Source: Candidatus Protistibacter heckmannii
GTDB lineage: Bacteria > Pseudomonadota > Gammaproteobacteria > Burkholderiales > Burkholderiaceae
Assembly: GCA_025050535.1 (NCBI GenBank)
Contig: JALBVF010000002.1
Location: 86,001 to 150,000, forward strand
DNA length: 64,000 nt
Direction: 5' to 3'
Shown: positions 10,167 to 19,885 of the stretch, piece after piece
Layout: every line of letters starts with the position of its first letter
How positions within the stretch are numbered: the first letter of the stretch is position 1
The notes under the pieces: generated by a model
The model's input: the letters and a program-made list of their open reading frames with translations, nothing else
Database searches by the model: none
What the model was told of the DNA's origin: nothing
Position numbers and translations under genes: made by a program

Positions 10167-10882
10167 ATGCTGCGTCCGCGGAAGCTCCCTCTGATCGATC
10201 AGCCGCTCATCGCCGCCTTATCCAGTATTTTCCGCCGCCTGCGCTGGACGCTGCGCACGGTGGTGCTCGTCGCCCTGCTCGCCGGCGGCGCCTGGTTCTG
10301 GCTGGTGCAAAACAGCGGTGACGAGATCTACACCGACTTCTGGTGGCGCAACGCGCTCTCCGACCTGGTCAGCCGCCAGTTCCACGAGAACATCAGCGAA
10401 GCAAAGGATTCGCGCATGGGCGAGCGCATCAAGGCCTTCGAGACCGAGCGCGCCGAGATGCAAGCCAAGCTGCAAAGCCTGGACAAACTCGTGCATGTCT
10501 CCAAGATGGACGGCTGGCTGCGCCAGTTCTCCGCAAAGCGCGAGACCGACAACGAAATCAGCTACGAGCTGCTGCTCTCCAACCCGCACCCCGGGCAGGC
10601 GCGCCCTCCGGCGGCAAGGCCGCCTCGCAGAATATCGTCGTGCTGGTGCGCGGCATCGACCGCTTCGACCTCAATTCCACCGAAACAGGCGTCACGCAAT
10701 CGGCCCTGCGCTTCAAGGCCGTCAAACACGAACTGGGCGCGCCGCGCGTCGCCGAGACCCTGCGTGGCAGGGTCGGCTCCAAGGCGGCGAGCTTCCTGAT
10801 TGCCACCGTGATACCCTTCGATAACCCGGTTTTGACCGAAGTGCGTATCATCCCCGTCGGCGAAGCAACCCGGAGTCCATGA
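10167..10882 (+). pseudogene. DUF6776-type membrane protein, frameshifted
   Basis: Starts 12 bases after the M23 stop: MLRPRKLPLIDQPLIAALSS, one transmembrane helix (about residues 30-47), then a coiled-coil-like stretch (RMGERIKAFETERAEMQAKL). The frame breaks near 10590, after SYELLLSNPH. It continues in another frame as SQNIVVLVRGIDRFDLNS through VLTEVRIIPV to the stop at 10880-10882. Related proteins sit between M23 and bactofilin genes in Burkholderiales. The function is unknown; the position suggests an envelope or cell-shape role. The family name is from memory of neighbourhood and is moderately sure. Confidence 0.7.
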
Positions 10883-10883
10883 C

Positions 10884-11338
10884 ATGTTTTCCGCAAGAAC
10901 CCCCGACCCCTGAAGACCGAGGCCCTGGCCACACTGATCGACCGCTCGGTGGAAATCTCCGGGACGCTCTCCTTCGACAAGGGCGCGCGCATCGACGGCA
11001 CGGTGCACTGCAACGTCAACGGCACCATATCCAAGAACAATCTGCTGATCATCGGGCCCAGCGCCCACATCGAGGGCGACATCACCTGCCACAGCCTCGT
11101 CGTGCTGGGCAGCGTCACCGGCAACATGTCGGCCAGCTACGTCGAAATCCGCGCCGGCGCCAAGATCCACGGCGACACGCGCTACGAGACCATCGAAATA
11201 CACCAAGGCACCGAGATCAACGGCCGCCTGTTCCGCGTGGAAGGCGTGAAAACGGTGGAGACGCCCGACATGCCGGCGATCATGCCGGCCGCGGCGGCGG
11301 GCAATGCGACCGCGGCGGTGGTGGAAGTGGCTGCCTAA
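10884..11338 (+). pseudogene. Bactofilin (polymer-forming cytoskeletal protein), 5' frameshift
   Basis: The ATG at 10884 gives MFSARTPDP then TGA, but one base lower the frame reads KNPRPLKTEALATLIDRSVE and runs into an intact bactofilin domain: SGTLSFDKGARIDGTVHCNV, LIIGPSAHIEGDITCHSLVV, GSVTGNMSASYVEIRAGAKI. This is the repetitive beta-helix of bactofilins. Loss of one C from a CCC run near 10892 would explain the shift. A GTG at 10949 could still start a shortened protein of 129 residues lacking the N-terminal tail that usually mediates membrane binding. It ends just before a strong terminator. Confidence 0.8.
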
Positions 11339-11400
11339 GAAAGGAAGTGCGGAACGCGCCGCGCAGCGCATCCCCACCGGAGCCGAAGAGCGCTCCGAAG

Positions 11401-11426
11401 AGCCCCGCCCCGGCGGGGCTTTTTTA
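11401..11426 (+). terminator. Rho-independent terminator after bactofilin
   Basis: AGCCCCGC and GGCGGGGCT form a perfect GC-rich stem around a short loop, followed by TTTTTTA. It ends the rightward M23/DUF6776/bactofilin unit and overlaps the 3' end of the convergent sulfurtransferase gene. Confidence 0.85.
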
Positions 11427-11777
11427 TTTGTTGTCCAGCAGCGGCTGCGCCAGATTGTAGAGATGCGTCGAGCGCGCGCCAGAGCGGCAGAAGGCTAGGA
11501 TCGGACGCGGCAGGCTGTCGAGCAGCTCGGACATGTCCTTCACGTTGCCTTCATTGATCGCGCTGCTCACCACCGGCAGATAGGCGTACTTCAGGCCCGC
11601 CGCCTCGGCCGCCGCGCCGATTGCCGCGCTGCTCGGCTGCTCGGGGCCGCCTTCCATGTCGGGGCGGTTGTTGATCACCGAGCGGAAGCCCACCTTGGCG
11701 ATGGCTTCCAGGTCGCCCGGCTGCACTTGGCCGGTCGCGCCCAGCCAGTTGTTGATCTTATTGATGGGCGTATCCAT
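11424..11777 (-). CDS. TIGR01244-type sulfurtransferase / DUF442 phosphatase-like protein
   Basis: 117-residue protein with the compact dual-specificity-phosphatase-like fold used by Blh-type and TIGR01244 proteins. Seen: WLGATGQVQPGDLEAIAKVGFRSVINNRPD, KYAYLPVVSSAINEGNVKDM, and the catalytic Cys loop ILAFCRSGARSTHLY (CxxGxR). The length matches the family. Proposed roles for relatives include sulfide or sulfur metabolism, but the substrate here cannot be told. It lies just downstream of pyrE (stop-to-start gap 6 bases) on the same strand and probably shares its transcript. Confidence 0.82.
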   Translation of the reverse strand: MDTPINKINNWLGATGQVQPGDLEAIAKVGFRSVINNRPDMEGGPEQPSSAAIGAAAEAAGLKYAYLPVVSSAINEGNVKDMSELLDSLPRPILAFCRSGARSTHLYNLAQPLLDNK

Positions 11778-11783
11778 GTCTTA

Positions 11784-12473
11784 TTATCCAGATTCAAAAC
11801 CGTAACGCTGCCGGTAGGCCGCCACCGCGTCGCGGTGTGCCGCCAGGTCCGTGCCGCCCTGCAGATAGGCGAGCAGGGCGTTCAGGCCGGCGATCGCCAC
11901 CACTGGCATACCGTACATCCTGCGCACTTCCTCCACCGCCGACAGTTCGCCAATTTTATCCGCAGTTCCGCTGCGCTCCATGCGGTCCAGCGCGATCAGC
12001 ACCGCCGCCGGCGTGGCGCCCGCGGCGCGGATCAGCTCCACCGATTCGCGCACCGAGGTGCCCGCGGAGATCACGTCGTCAATGATCGCCACGCGGCCCG
12101 CGAGCGGCGTGCCCACGATCACGCCGCCTTCGCCGTGGTCCTTCGCCTCCTTGCGGTTGTAGGCGAAGCCCACGTTGCGGCCCAGGCCGGCGAGCGCAAC
12201 CGCGGCGGCGCTCGCCAAGGTGATGCCCTTGTAGGCCGGTCCGAACAGCATGTCGAAGGAGATGCCCGAGGCGAGCAGCGCGCGCGCGTAAAACTGCGCG
12301 AGCCGGCCCAGCGAAGCGCCGTCGTTGAACTTGCCGGCGTTGAAAAAATAAGGCGACTTTCGGCCCGCCTTGGTGATAAATTCGCCGAAATTCAGCACCC
12401 CGGTCTCGATCGCAAACTCGATAAATTCCCGGCTCACCGCCTGGGCGGTCCGGACATCCTTCATCTCACTCAT
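11784..12473 (-). CDS. pyrE: Orotate phosphoribosyltransferase
   Basis: 229-residue enzyme of pyrimidine synthesis joining orotate to PRPP to give OMP. Seen: [19 protein letters not shown], the substrate loop [26 protein letters not shown] and the PRPP-binding motif [17 protein letters not shown] chose ATG 12473 (MSEMKDVRT). ATG 12479 (MAMSEMK) and ATG 12464 (MKDVRT) are alternatives. A long open frame continues upstream through exoA and a LysR pseudogene but is a shadow. The start region is back to back with exoA, whose ATG is at 12480. Confidence 0.93.
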   Translation of the reverse strand: MSEMKDVRTAQAVSREFIEFAIETGVLNFGEFITKAGRKSPYFFNAGKFNDGASLGRLAQFYARALLASGISFDMLFGPAYKGITLASAAAVALAGLGRNVGFAYNRKEAKDHGEGGVIVGTPLAGRVAIIDDVISAGTSVRESVELIRAAGATPAAVLIALDRMERSGTADKIGELSAVEEVRRMYGMPVVAIAGLNALLAYLQGGTDLAAHRDAVAAYRQRYGFESG

Positions 12474-12479
12474 CGCCAT

Positions 12480-13268
12480 ATGCTCAAAGTCGTTACCGCT
12501 AATCTCAACGGCATCCGCTCGGCCGCCAAGAAGGGCTTCTTCGAATGGTTCGCCGGCGTCGGCGCCGATTTCCTCTGCGTGCAGGAGCTCAAGGCCCAGG
12601 CGCCGGACATGGCCCCCGAATTTCTCGCGCCCGGCCCTTACCAGAGCTACTTCCACTATGCCGAGAAAAAAGGCTACAGCGGCGCCGGATTGTACACGCG
12701 CCACCAGCCCGACGCGGTGCGCACCGGCTTCGGTGTGCCCGAGTTCGACAACGAAGGCCGCTACGTCGAAGCCTACTTCGACAAGCTCAATCTCAACGTT
12801 ATCTCGCTCTACGCGCCCTCGGGATCCGCCTCGCCCGAGCGCCAGGCCTCCAAGTTCCGCTTCATGGAGGTCTTCCTGCCGCACATGATCGAACTGCGCG
12901 CCGCCGGCCGCGAAATCCTGCTCTGCGGCGACGTCAACATCGCCCACCAGGAAATCGACCTCAAGAACTGGAAGAGCAACCAGAAGAACTCCGGCTTCCT
13001 GCCCGAGGAGCGCATTTGGCTCACCGAACTTTTCGGCACGGTCGGCTGGGTCGACGCCTACCGCGCCCTGTATCCCGACACCACAGACGCCTGCTACACC
13101 TGGTGGAGCAACCGCGGCGCGGCCTATGAGAAAAACGTCGGCTGGCGCATCGACTACCAGATCGCCACGCCCGGCATCGGCCAGACCGTGAAGGCCGCCG
13201 AAGTCTTCAAGGGCCAGAAGTTCTCCGACCACGCGCCGCTGATTATCGACTACGCCTACAAGGCCTGA
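12480..13268 (+). CDS. xthA: Exodeoxyribonuclease III / AP endonuclease (ExoA/XthA)
   Basis: 262-residue DNA repair enzyme that cleaves 5' of abasic sites and removes 3' blocks. Visible catalytic elements of the endonuclease/exonuclease/phosphatase fold: [14 protein letters not shown] (Asn), [10 protein letters not shown] (metal Glu), [10 protein letters not shown] (Tyr), [16 protein letters not shown] (Asp and Asn) and [11 protein letters not shown] (catalytic Asp-His). The length is standard. ATG 12480 directly abuts the possible divergent pyrE start and has no recognisable Shine-Dalgarno, so it may be leaderless or translated from a promoter inside pyrE. Confidence 0.95.
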   Translation: MLKVVTANLNGIRSAAKKGFFEWFAGVGADFLCVQELKAQAPDMAPEFLAPGPYQSYFHYAEKKGYSGAGLYTRHQPDAVRTGFGVPEFDNEGRYVEAYFDKLNLNVISLYAPSGSASPERQASKFRFMEVFLPHMIELRAAGREILLCGDVNIAHQEIDLKNWKSNQKNSGFLPEERIWLTELFGTVGWVDAYRALYPDTTDACYTWWSNRGAAYEKNVGWRIDYQIATPGIGQTVKAAEVFKGQKFSDHAPLIIDYAYKA

Positions 13269-14153
13269 GCCATCCCGGCCCCGCGCCGAAAGGCTGCACG
13301 CCGACGATCGTCGGCATGCGCTCGCACACCAGCTCCATGAAAAGCCGTAGCCGCACCGGATAAAAGTGCGCATGCGGATACACCAGATGCACCGGCAGCG
13401 CCTGCCAGAGCCCGGCGCCAGGTGCACCAGCCGGACCTCCTCCAGCTCCTGGCGGATGATCCAGCTCGAAGCGATGATCGCGCCAAGCCCCGCCAGCGCC
13501 GCGTTGCGCAGCGCATGCAGGCTGTCCGTGCTCATGCGCGGGCGGATCGCGAAGCGATGCGTCTCGCCGCCATCGAGCCGGCGCAACTGCAGCTCGTCGC
13601 GGTAAAACGGCAGCAGCGCCAGCGCGGCCGCCGCAATGCGCGGAATCTCCGCCAGCCGCACCGCCACCACTGACGGATTCTCCACCGCGCCCACCTGGAT
13701 CGCGCAGTCGATGCCCTCGGAGATAAATTCCGGCCGCCCGTCGTGCATCAGCCATTCCACCGACATGCCCGCATGCCGCTGCAGATACTCGCTGAGCAGC
13801 GCCACCAGCTGGTCCTGCCCGAAGGCGTGCGGCACGACGATGCGCAGCCGCCCCTGCGCCTCGTCCTTCGCGCCGCGCATGTCCGCCTGCATCGCGTGCC
13901 AGTTCTCGAGCAGCTCCTTGGCGCTGGCGTAGCAGCGCTCGCCGTCGACCGTGAGCTTCATCAGATTGGTCGAGCGCTGCAGCAGCTTCAGGCCCAGCGA
14001 CTGCTCCAGAGCCTGCAGCCACCGGCTCACCGTCGGCTGGCTCGTGCCCAGCTGCGCCGCCGCCGACAGGCTGCCCGCGTCGACAATGCGCACAAAGGTT
14101 TCGAGGAGTTCGATCCGGTCCGCGCCTGCGCCGGAGGTGGCGCGTTCTTTCAT
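13243..14153 (-). pseudogene. LysR-family regulator pseudogene
   Basis: Minus-strand LysR gene with a good N-terminal DNA-binding domain: [20 protein letters not shown] and [20 protein letters not shown]. The middle has lost part of the effector domain, since [25 protein letters not shown] joins what are normally separated strands. A frameshift near 13420 moves the end ([20 protein letters not shown] and [16 protein letters not shown]) to another frame. The 3' end overlaps the convergent exoA stop, so the original terminus is unclear. It is divergent from the broken MFS gene at 14249, a usual regulator-target pairing. Confidence 0.85.
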
Positions 14154-14248
14154 ACGCCGTACGTATAGCAGATCTACGCGCCGAACGGCTACCGCTGAAT
14201 ATAGGGCGGGAGCAGAATGCGGCCATCGCCTGAATCTAGGGGTTTACC

Positions 14249-15449
14249 ATGAATTCCATTCAATCCACGCATACAAGCGCCGCCCAGACCGTAGACGGCC
14301 TGCCCGGCTCCCTCGTCCTGCTGCTGGCCGCAGACACCGGCCTGAGCGTCGCCTCGCTCTAATACGCCCAGCCCATGCTCGGTGTGCTCGGCGCCGAAAT
14401 CCAGGCCGGCGCGCGCTCCATCGGCCTGATCCCCACCTTCACCCAGCTCGGCTACGCCCTGGGCATCCTCTTTCTCGCGCCCCTGGGCGACCGCTTCGAC
14501 CGCCGCCGCATCATCCTCATCAAGGCGGCGGTCCTGGTTCTCTCGCTGCTCGCCAGCGGCTTCGCGCCCGGCCTGGGCGCCCTGCTCGCCGCGAGCCTGT
14601 GCATCGGCCTCTCGGCCACGCTCGCGTAAGACATGGTGCCGGCCGCCACCACGCTGGCTTCGGATACGCACCGCGGCAAAGTCGTGGGCAAGGTCATGAT
14701 CGGGCTGCTGCTCGACATCCTGCTCTCGCGCGTGATCTGCGGCTTCGTCGCCGAGCACTTCGGCTGGCGCGCGGTGTATCTCGCCGCCTCCGTGGCGGTG
14801 ACCCTGATCTGCGTGGCGGCCTGGAAGCGCGGCCTGCCGCGCTTCCAGGCGACCACGCAGTTCAGCTACGGCGCCCTGCTCGGCTCCATGGCCGCGCTCT
14901 GGCGCCGCCATGCCGAACTGCGCCGCGCGGTCTGGGCGCAGGGCCTGCTCTCAGCCGCCTTCAGCACCTTCTGGTCGACGCTCGCCGTGATGCTCCACGA
15001 CAGCTTCCACCTGGGCAGCGCGGCCGCCTGGCCGACCGCCGCCGCCCCGGCCTGGTGACTCAGTTGGGCGCGGCGCTGACCACGTTGTCCTTCGCCATGA
15101 TGGCGCTCACGCTGCTCGTGCCGCAGCACATGCAGCTCGGTCTGATCGTGGCCGGCGCCATCGGCTTCGACTTCGGCATCCAGGCCGTGCTGATCGCGCA
15201 CCAGACCCTCGTCTACGGCATCGACCCCGGCGCGTGCAGCCGCCTCAACGCCGTGCTCTTCACCGGCATGTTCATCGGCATGGCCGTGGGCGCGGCCATG
15301 GGCAACCTGCTGCAGGCCGAATGGGGCAGGCCGAATGGAGCTGGCAGGGCGTCGTCGCGCTGACCACCGCCGCCTCGGGCCTGGCGCTGGTCGTGCGCCT
15401 GGTGGGCCGCCGCGCGCGCACCGCGGCCATGGCCTACCCCGCCAACTGA
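14249..15449 (+). pseudogene. MFS transporter pseudogene
   Basis: Starts MNSIQSTHTSAAQTV at ATG 14249. Stops at TAA 14360-14362 (where SLYYAQPML would be expected) and TAA 14627-14629 (CAA in ATLAQDMVPAATT), both in frame. The rest of a 12-helix major-facilitator protein is readable: LGILFLAPLGDRFDRRRIIL is the loop 2-3 motif A, then AEHFGWRAVYLAA. A frameshift or deletion around 15030-15055 precedes GAIGFDFGIQAVLIAHQTLV, and another shift lies near 15330. The substrate is unknown. All parts point to a recent drug or sugar exporter-like permease that is dead now. Confidence 0.82.
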
Positions 15450-15527
15450 AGACAAGCCGCAGGCCATGCGGCGGCGCCCGGCGGCGGTGAGGTCCCAGGC
15501 GCACGCCGCGTCAGCGCAACGCGTTCG

Positions 15528-16529
15528 CTACACCGGCAGCGCGATGCGCGCTTCGTCCACATTGTATTCGAAGAGCCATTCGTAGCGCGCGCACCTTCTC
15601 CTCACTCCACTCGCGGTCCACGTAGGCCGCCACACCCTCGGCATGCGCCAGGGACGGGTTGTGGAAGCGCTTGGCGTTATCCGCCGAGCCGCGCACGATG
15701 CGCGAAGTGCGTTCGATGCGTGCGTCCTGATAGGCCTGCAGGCAGGCCTGCGGATCGTGACGCGAGGCCTCCAGGCAGCGCGCCAGCAGATAGCCGTCCT
15801 CGATCGCCATCACCGCGCCCTGCGCCAGGAAGGGCAGGGTCGGATGCGCGGCGTCGCCCCGCAGCGTGACGCGGCCCTCGGTCCAGTTGGAGGCCGGCTC
15901 GCGGCCCATCAGCGCCCACTTGAACGGCGTGTCGAGCGCTCGGATCAGCGTGTGCACGTCCTCGTGCCAGCCGGCGAAATTGCGCAGGAATTCCTCGACG
16001 TCGCCCTTCTCCGTCCAGGACTCCACTTGCCAGTCGCCGCGTTCGACGATGCCCACGAAACTCACCAGCTCGCCGCGCCGCAGCGGGTAATGGATGACGT
16101 GCGCACCCGAGCCCACCCAGTTGTAGCCGATGGGCTCGCGAAGCCGCCGCGCCAGGCCACGCAGCCGGTGAAGACGGGCCGGTCTGGCCCGAGGATGTGC
16201 CGGCGCACGACAGAATGCACGCCGTCGGCGCCGATCAGCGCGGCACCGCGCCGGGCTGCGCGGCGAGCACCTCCTCGGCCAGCAGCCGGTGCAGGTAGGC
16301 GCGGTACAGCGTGTAATAAGGATGCCCGTAGCGCTGCACCGACTCCGCGCCAAGGTCTGGCCGCTGTTCCACAGCTGCACCGCCTTGCCAACCGGCTCAA
16401 CCGCCACCTCGCACCGAGTTCGCGCAGCTCCGCGGCCTGCTCCACCACCTGCACCTCGAAGCCGCACCGGATCAGCGCGAGCGCCGCTGTCAGGCCGCCG
16501 ATGCCGGCGCCCGCGATGAGGATCTTCAT
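15528..16529 (-). pseudogene. FAD-dependent aromatic monooxygenase pseudogene
   Basis: The minus-strand product starts MKILIAGAGIGGLTAALALI (GxGxxG FAD-binding fold). The frame is then lost several times between about 16130 and 16440. The second half is readable as YNWVGSGAHVIHYPLRRGEL and the FAD site TLRGDAAHPTLPFLAQGAVM, which carries the GD motif of class A flavin hydroxylases such as salicylate or 3-hydroxybenzoate hydroxylase. A last frameshift near 15600 hides the natural end (EYNVDEARIALPV, then TAG at 15528-15530). It sits next to a damaged Bug gene, suggesting a lost aromatic-acid uptake and degradation unit. Confidence 0.82.
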
Positions 16530-16533
16530 GTGC

Positions 16534-17542
16534 TTATTCCTCGGGGCGGATATTGCCGTGCTGGACCAGGCCGGTCCATTTCTGCAGGTCCGCCTGGATC
16601 GTCTTGCCGAACTGCTCGGGCGAGCTGTTCACCGGCTCCATGCCGGTGGCCGCCAACTGGCGCTTGACCTCGGGATCGTCCATCGCCTTGAGCAGCGCTT
16701 CGCTCAGCATGTGGATCACCGCCTTGGGCGTGTCCGCCGGCGCGACCAGACCGAACCAGGAATAGGCCTCGAAGCTCTTGCCGAAGATTTCCACCATGGT
16801 CGGCACGTCTGGCAGCATCGCGTAGCGCTTGGCGCTCGTCGTCGCATAGGCGCGGATCTTTCCTTCCTTCACCTTCGGATAGAGGTACTGGGCCGTGTCG
16901 AACATCAGGTCGATCTGGCCGCCGAGCAGATCGGTCAGCGCCGGCGCACCTCCCTTGTAGGGCACGTGCAGCATCTCGAACTGTCCGGCCTCGCTCAGAT
17001 ACAGCGAAGCCAGATGGCCCACCGAGCCATTGCCGGCCGAGCCCACCGTGGGCTTGGCCGTCTTGGCGTAGGCGGCCAGCTCCTTGAGCGTGGCCGGCTT
17101 CAGGCCGGTGCTTCCGGCGAGCAGCAGCGGGCTGCGCACCGCAATGCCCACCGGCACGAAGGACTTCAGCGGATCGTACTTCAGCGTCTTGTACAGCGCC
17201 GGCGCTACCGCCAGGCTGCTCGTGCCTCCCCAGAGCAGGGTGTAGCCGTCGGCCGGCACGCGCGCCACGCTGGCGCTGCCCACCGTGCCGCCCGCGCCCG
17301 CACGGTTGTCGATCACCACCGGCTGGCCGAGCTTGGCCGCCAGCACCGTGCCCACGAGGCGCGCGCTGGCGTCGGTCGGGCCGCCGGCCGGGAAGGGCAC
17401 GACGATGGTGACGGGCTTGGAGGGATAGGCCTGGGCGAGGGCCGGCGAAGGCGGCCAGCGCACCGAACATGGTGGCGCGGTGCAGCGACCGTGGAGAGGC
17501 CGGGGAGGCGGCGGATTGCGGGCGGGAAAACGAATTCGGCAT
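16534..17542 (-). pseudogene. Bug-family solute receptor, signal peptide frameshifted
   Basis: The mature Bug/TctC-like domain is complete from about 17450 to 16534: AQAYPSKPVTIVVPFPAGGP, VIDNRAGAGGTVGSASVARV, LYKTLKYDPLKSFVPVG and HVPYKGGAPALTDLLGGQID. The natural start (MPNSFSRPQS, ATG 17542) leads into a hydrophobic segment that goes out of frame near FGALAAFAG. An internal ATG at 17463 gives MRWPPSPALAQAYPSKP, which lacks a proper signal peptide. Export, and so function, is therefore doubtful. Treat as a probable pseudogene; the alternative is a 309-residue cytoplasmic relic. It is transcribed divergently from the LysR gene at 17760. Confidence 0.75.
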
Positions 17543-17566
17543 GAGGTCTCCGTGATGAATGTCGAC

Positions 17567-17590
17567 GGCGCCGCGCTAGGGCGCGGCGCC
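17567..17590. repeat. Perfect 10-bp inverted repeat in Bug leader
   Basis: GGCGCCGCGC at 17567-17576 and its exact complement GCGCGGCGCC at 17581-17590 enclose a TAGG loop. The hairpin lies 25-48 bases upstream of the Bug start codon, in the divergent control region. Confidence 0.6.
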
Positions 17591-17624
17591 GAAGCGAGGA
17601 TTGAAGTTGATTTCCGTCGATAAG

Positions 17625-17650
17625 TGAATTAGAAATATCGAATCAATTCA
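17625..17650. promoter_or_regulatory. Possible LysR operator (TGAATT-N14-AATTCA)
   Basis: An AT-rich dyad with half-sites TGAATT (17625-17630) and AATTCA (17645-17650) lies between the divergent Bug and LysR genes, about 110 bases upstream of the regulator's ATG. Dyads of this kind in such a position are typical LysR binding sites; binding itself is inferred. Confidence 0.4.
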
Positions 17651-17759
17651 TAAGAAATGGCAATGAGTCAGGCCGCCCGCGCCATGGCGCGCGCCGGCCC
17701 AGGCGCCCTTGCTTCCTTGGACACCCTTTGCAACGCCCATCAATGCCCATCAACGCCCG

Positions 17760-18575
17760 ATGAAAATCTCCCTTCGCCAACTCAAGGCCTTCGCCAGCAT
17801 CGCCCACTGGAACAGCTTCACCCGCGCCGCCGAGGAGCTGCACATCATCCAGGCCGGCCTGAGCGGCATGCTGCGCGACCTGGAGACCCAGATCGGCAGC
17901 CGGCTCTTCGAGCGCACCACGCGCGCGGTGAGCCTGACCGAGGCCGGCCGCGCGCTGCTGCCCGTGGCGGAACGCGCCGTGAACGATCTGGAGGAAGCCG
18001 CCGCACGGCTCGGCGAACTGACCTCGCAGGCCAGCCGCAGCCTGACCGTGGCGGCCACGCCCCTAGTCTGCGCGACCATCCTGCCGCAGGTCTTCCGGGA
18101 TCTGGCGCGCGCGCATCCCGAGATCCGCCTCGCGGTGAAGGACGCGGAGCGGCCCTCCATCCAGTCCATTGTCGAGACCGGCAGCGCCGACCTTGGCCTG
18201 GGCATCCTGCTGCCCCAGTCTTCGGGCCTGGAGAGGCGCCTGCTCGGGCGGCTGCGGCTGGTCTACGTGAGTCCGGCGCGGGAGCCGGGCGGCGGGAAAG
18301 ACGGCCTGTGCTGGTCCGCGCTGCGCGGGCTGCCGCTCATCGGCCTGGCGCCGGATAATCCCATCCAGGAAGTCATCGACGCGCAGCTCCAGGCCATCGG
18401 CCGCCACAACGAACAGCGCCCCACCTTCAACAATCTGCAGACCCTGCTGGGCATGGTGGAGGCGGGCATGGGCTCGGCCATCCTGCCCTCCTTCGTGCAG
18501 CCGGCCACCGCCCAGCCCTTCCTGGAGAGCCTCGTGCGCTGGATGCAGAGAAACGGAGCCGGGCCGTTGTCCTGA
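17760..18575 (+). CDS. LysR-family transcriptional regulator
   Basis: 271-residue regulator starting at ATG 17760. N-terminal winged helix: MKISLRQLKAFASIAHWNSF and TRAAEELHIIQAGLSGMLRD, then LFERTTRAVSLTEAGRALLP. The effector-binding domain follows (LTVAATPLVCATILPQVFRD). The usual length is near 300. The last conserved block is FNNLQTLLGMVEAGMGSAILPSF, after which the C-terminal strands typical of the family seem replaced by a short tail, so the end is probably truncated. It is divergent from the damaged Bug gene, its likely old target. The frame is open, but functionality is uncertain. Confidence 0.82.
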   Translation: MKISLRQLKAFASIAHWNSFTRAAEELHIIQAGLSGMLRDLETQIGSRLFERTTRAVSLTEAGRALLPVAERAVNDLEEAAARLGELTSQASRSLTVAATPLVCATILPQVFRDLARAHPEIRLAVKDAERPSIQSIVETGSADLGLGILLPQSSGLERRLLGRLRLVYVSPAREPGGGKDGLCWSALRGLPLIGLAPDNPIQEVIDAQLQAIGRHNEQRPTFNNLQTLLGMVEAGMGSAILPSFVQPATAQPFLESLVRWMQRNGAGPLS

Positions 18576-18593
18576 GCCGCGCGCCGCGGAAGA

Positions 18594-19885
18594 CTAGCGC
18601 AGCTTCGTGGCCATTTCCCGCACCGGCACTTCACGGATGGCCCTGAGCATCGCCATTTCCCTGGCCCGGGCTCGGTCCGGCGCGGGCATCGCCGTGTATT
18701 CGGCGAGGACTTGGTCGGCGGCGTTCTCTACGTTGTTGATCAGCCGGTCCAGCTCCCGGTTGGCCGTGAGCCGCCGGGAGGCCCAGCGCCTCCGCGAATT
18801 GAAGAAGATGTTGGCGTTCGAGTTGTTCGAAATACCTTGCGCCGCGGATCGGGAAGGACAGCTCCACGTTGGGTCAGCACCGCTCTCGCTGCGCCATCAG
18901 GTCATGGCGCGCCCATGCCGCGGTGCTCACCAGATCGTAGTGGGGCGCCAGTACATAGCCCTCCCGTCCGGCGAAGAGGGAGAGGTTTTTTCAGATGCGT
19001 GTCGCCGTTGCCGATCAGCACGTTGAACAAGGTCCAGCGGAACAAAGCGATCCGTGTCGAGGCCTTCACGCGGGATAAGGCCACGACCCCTTGCAGGGCC
19101 AGCACGCCCGACATCTCGTATTTGGCGCCGGCGGCCAGAGACAGAAGCTGGGCGGCGTCCAGCACATGCCTGCGCCTCGGTGCGCCCCCCCATGCTTGTT
19201 CTGTCAAAGCGCTTGATGAGGTAGACGGTGGAGGGCACGTGGCGCAGCGTCACGGCGGGCACGTCCAGGCCGAGCGTTTTCGCCACCCGCGCGCAGAACC
19301 ATTCGTTGACCGCGCTCGCCGGAAAATGCGCGCTCGGCGCATCGGGCTTGAGAATGTGCGTCGAGACCTCGGAGCCGACCGGTTCGAACAGCCGGCACTG
19401 GGCGTCGACCACCACGGGAAGCTTTTCCTGCGCGCCGGCAAGCGACATTTTTTCGGCGCTTCCGCCGCCAGCTGCGCATGCGGTATGGCAAGGATGCGCG
19501 CCTCGAGTCTCTCGTCGGAGAGCGGGACCAGGCCAGGCGCCGCCGCCTGGCCCGGCGGCATCAGACTCAGCACGCCGGCCGATTCACCGCCGAAACGCTC
19601 GAGCAGACGCCAGGCATCCCATACGGGCGCCGCGGCGTCGTCCGCCACACTGGCGATCAGCCGGGTCCTGGCCGCCTCCTCGGGCAGCAGGTTGTCGAAG
19701 AACCATTGCACCGGCCGCTTGCTGCCGGTGTCCAGCAACAGCCCTTCTTGCAAGGGCAGCCCCGGCGCCAAGGGGAAGCCGGTCTCGAGCCAGGCGGCGT
19801 CGTATCCGAAGGACCAGATCCCCGCGTTTTCATGCAGCCGGCCGGCTGGCGTGTCTTCCAGGAAGACGTCGAGTTCGCGACTCAC
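18594..19885 (-). pseudogene. hipA: HipA-type serine/threonine kinase toxin pseudogene
   Basis: The start GTG at 19885 overlaps the hipB stop (GTGA). The product begins MSRELDVFLEDTPAGRLHEN and continues SFGYDAAWLETGFPLAPGLP and FDNLLPEEAARTRLI, the HipA N-terminal domain. A frameshift near 19450 leads to SLAGAQEKLPVVVD and THILKPDAPSAHFPASAVNE. Another near 19190 leads to LFNVLIGNGDTHLKKP, which holds the kinase catalytic NGDTHxKN-like motif (last residue changed). More shifts lie near 18970 and 18870, with the remnant ending at TAG 18594-18596. HipA kinases phosphorylate glutamyl-tRNA synthetase in known cases; this one cannot be made. Confidence 0.85.

Noticed and set aside
12474-14153. 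Apparent 789-residue protein on the minus strand covering LysR, antisense exoA and pyrE
   Set aside because: The middle is the antisense of exoA. The frame is open by high GC only; LysR and pyrE are separate genes.
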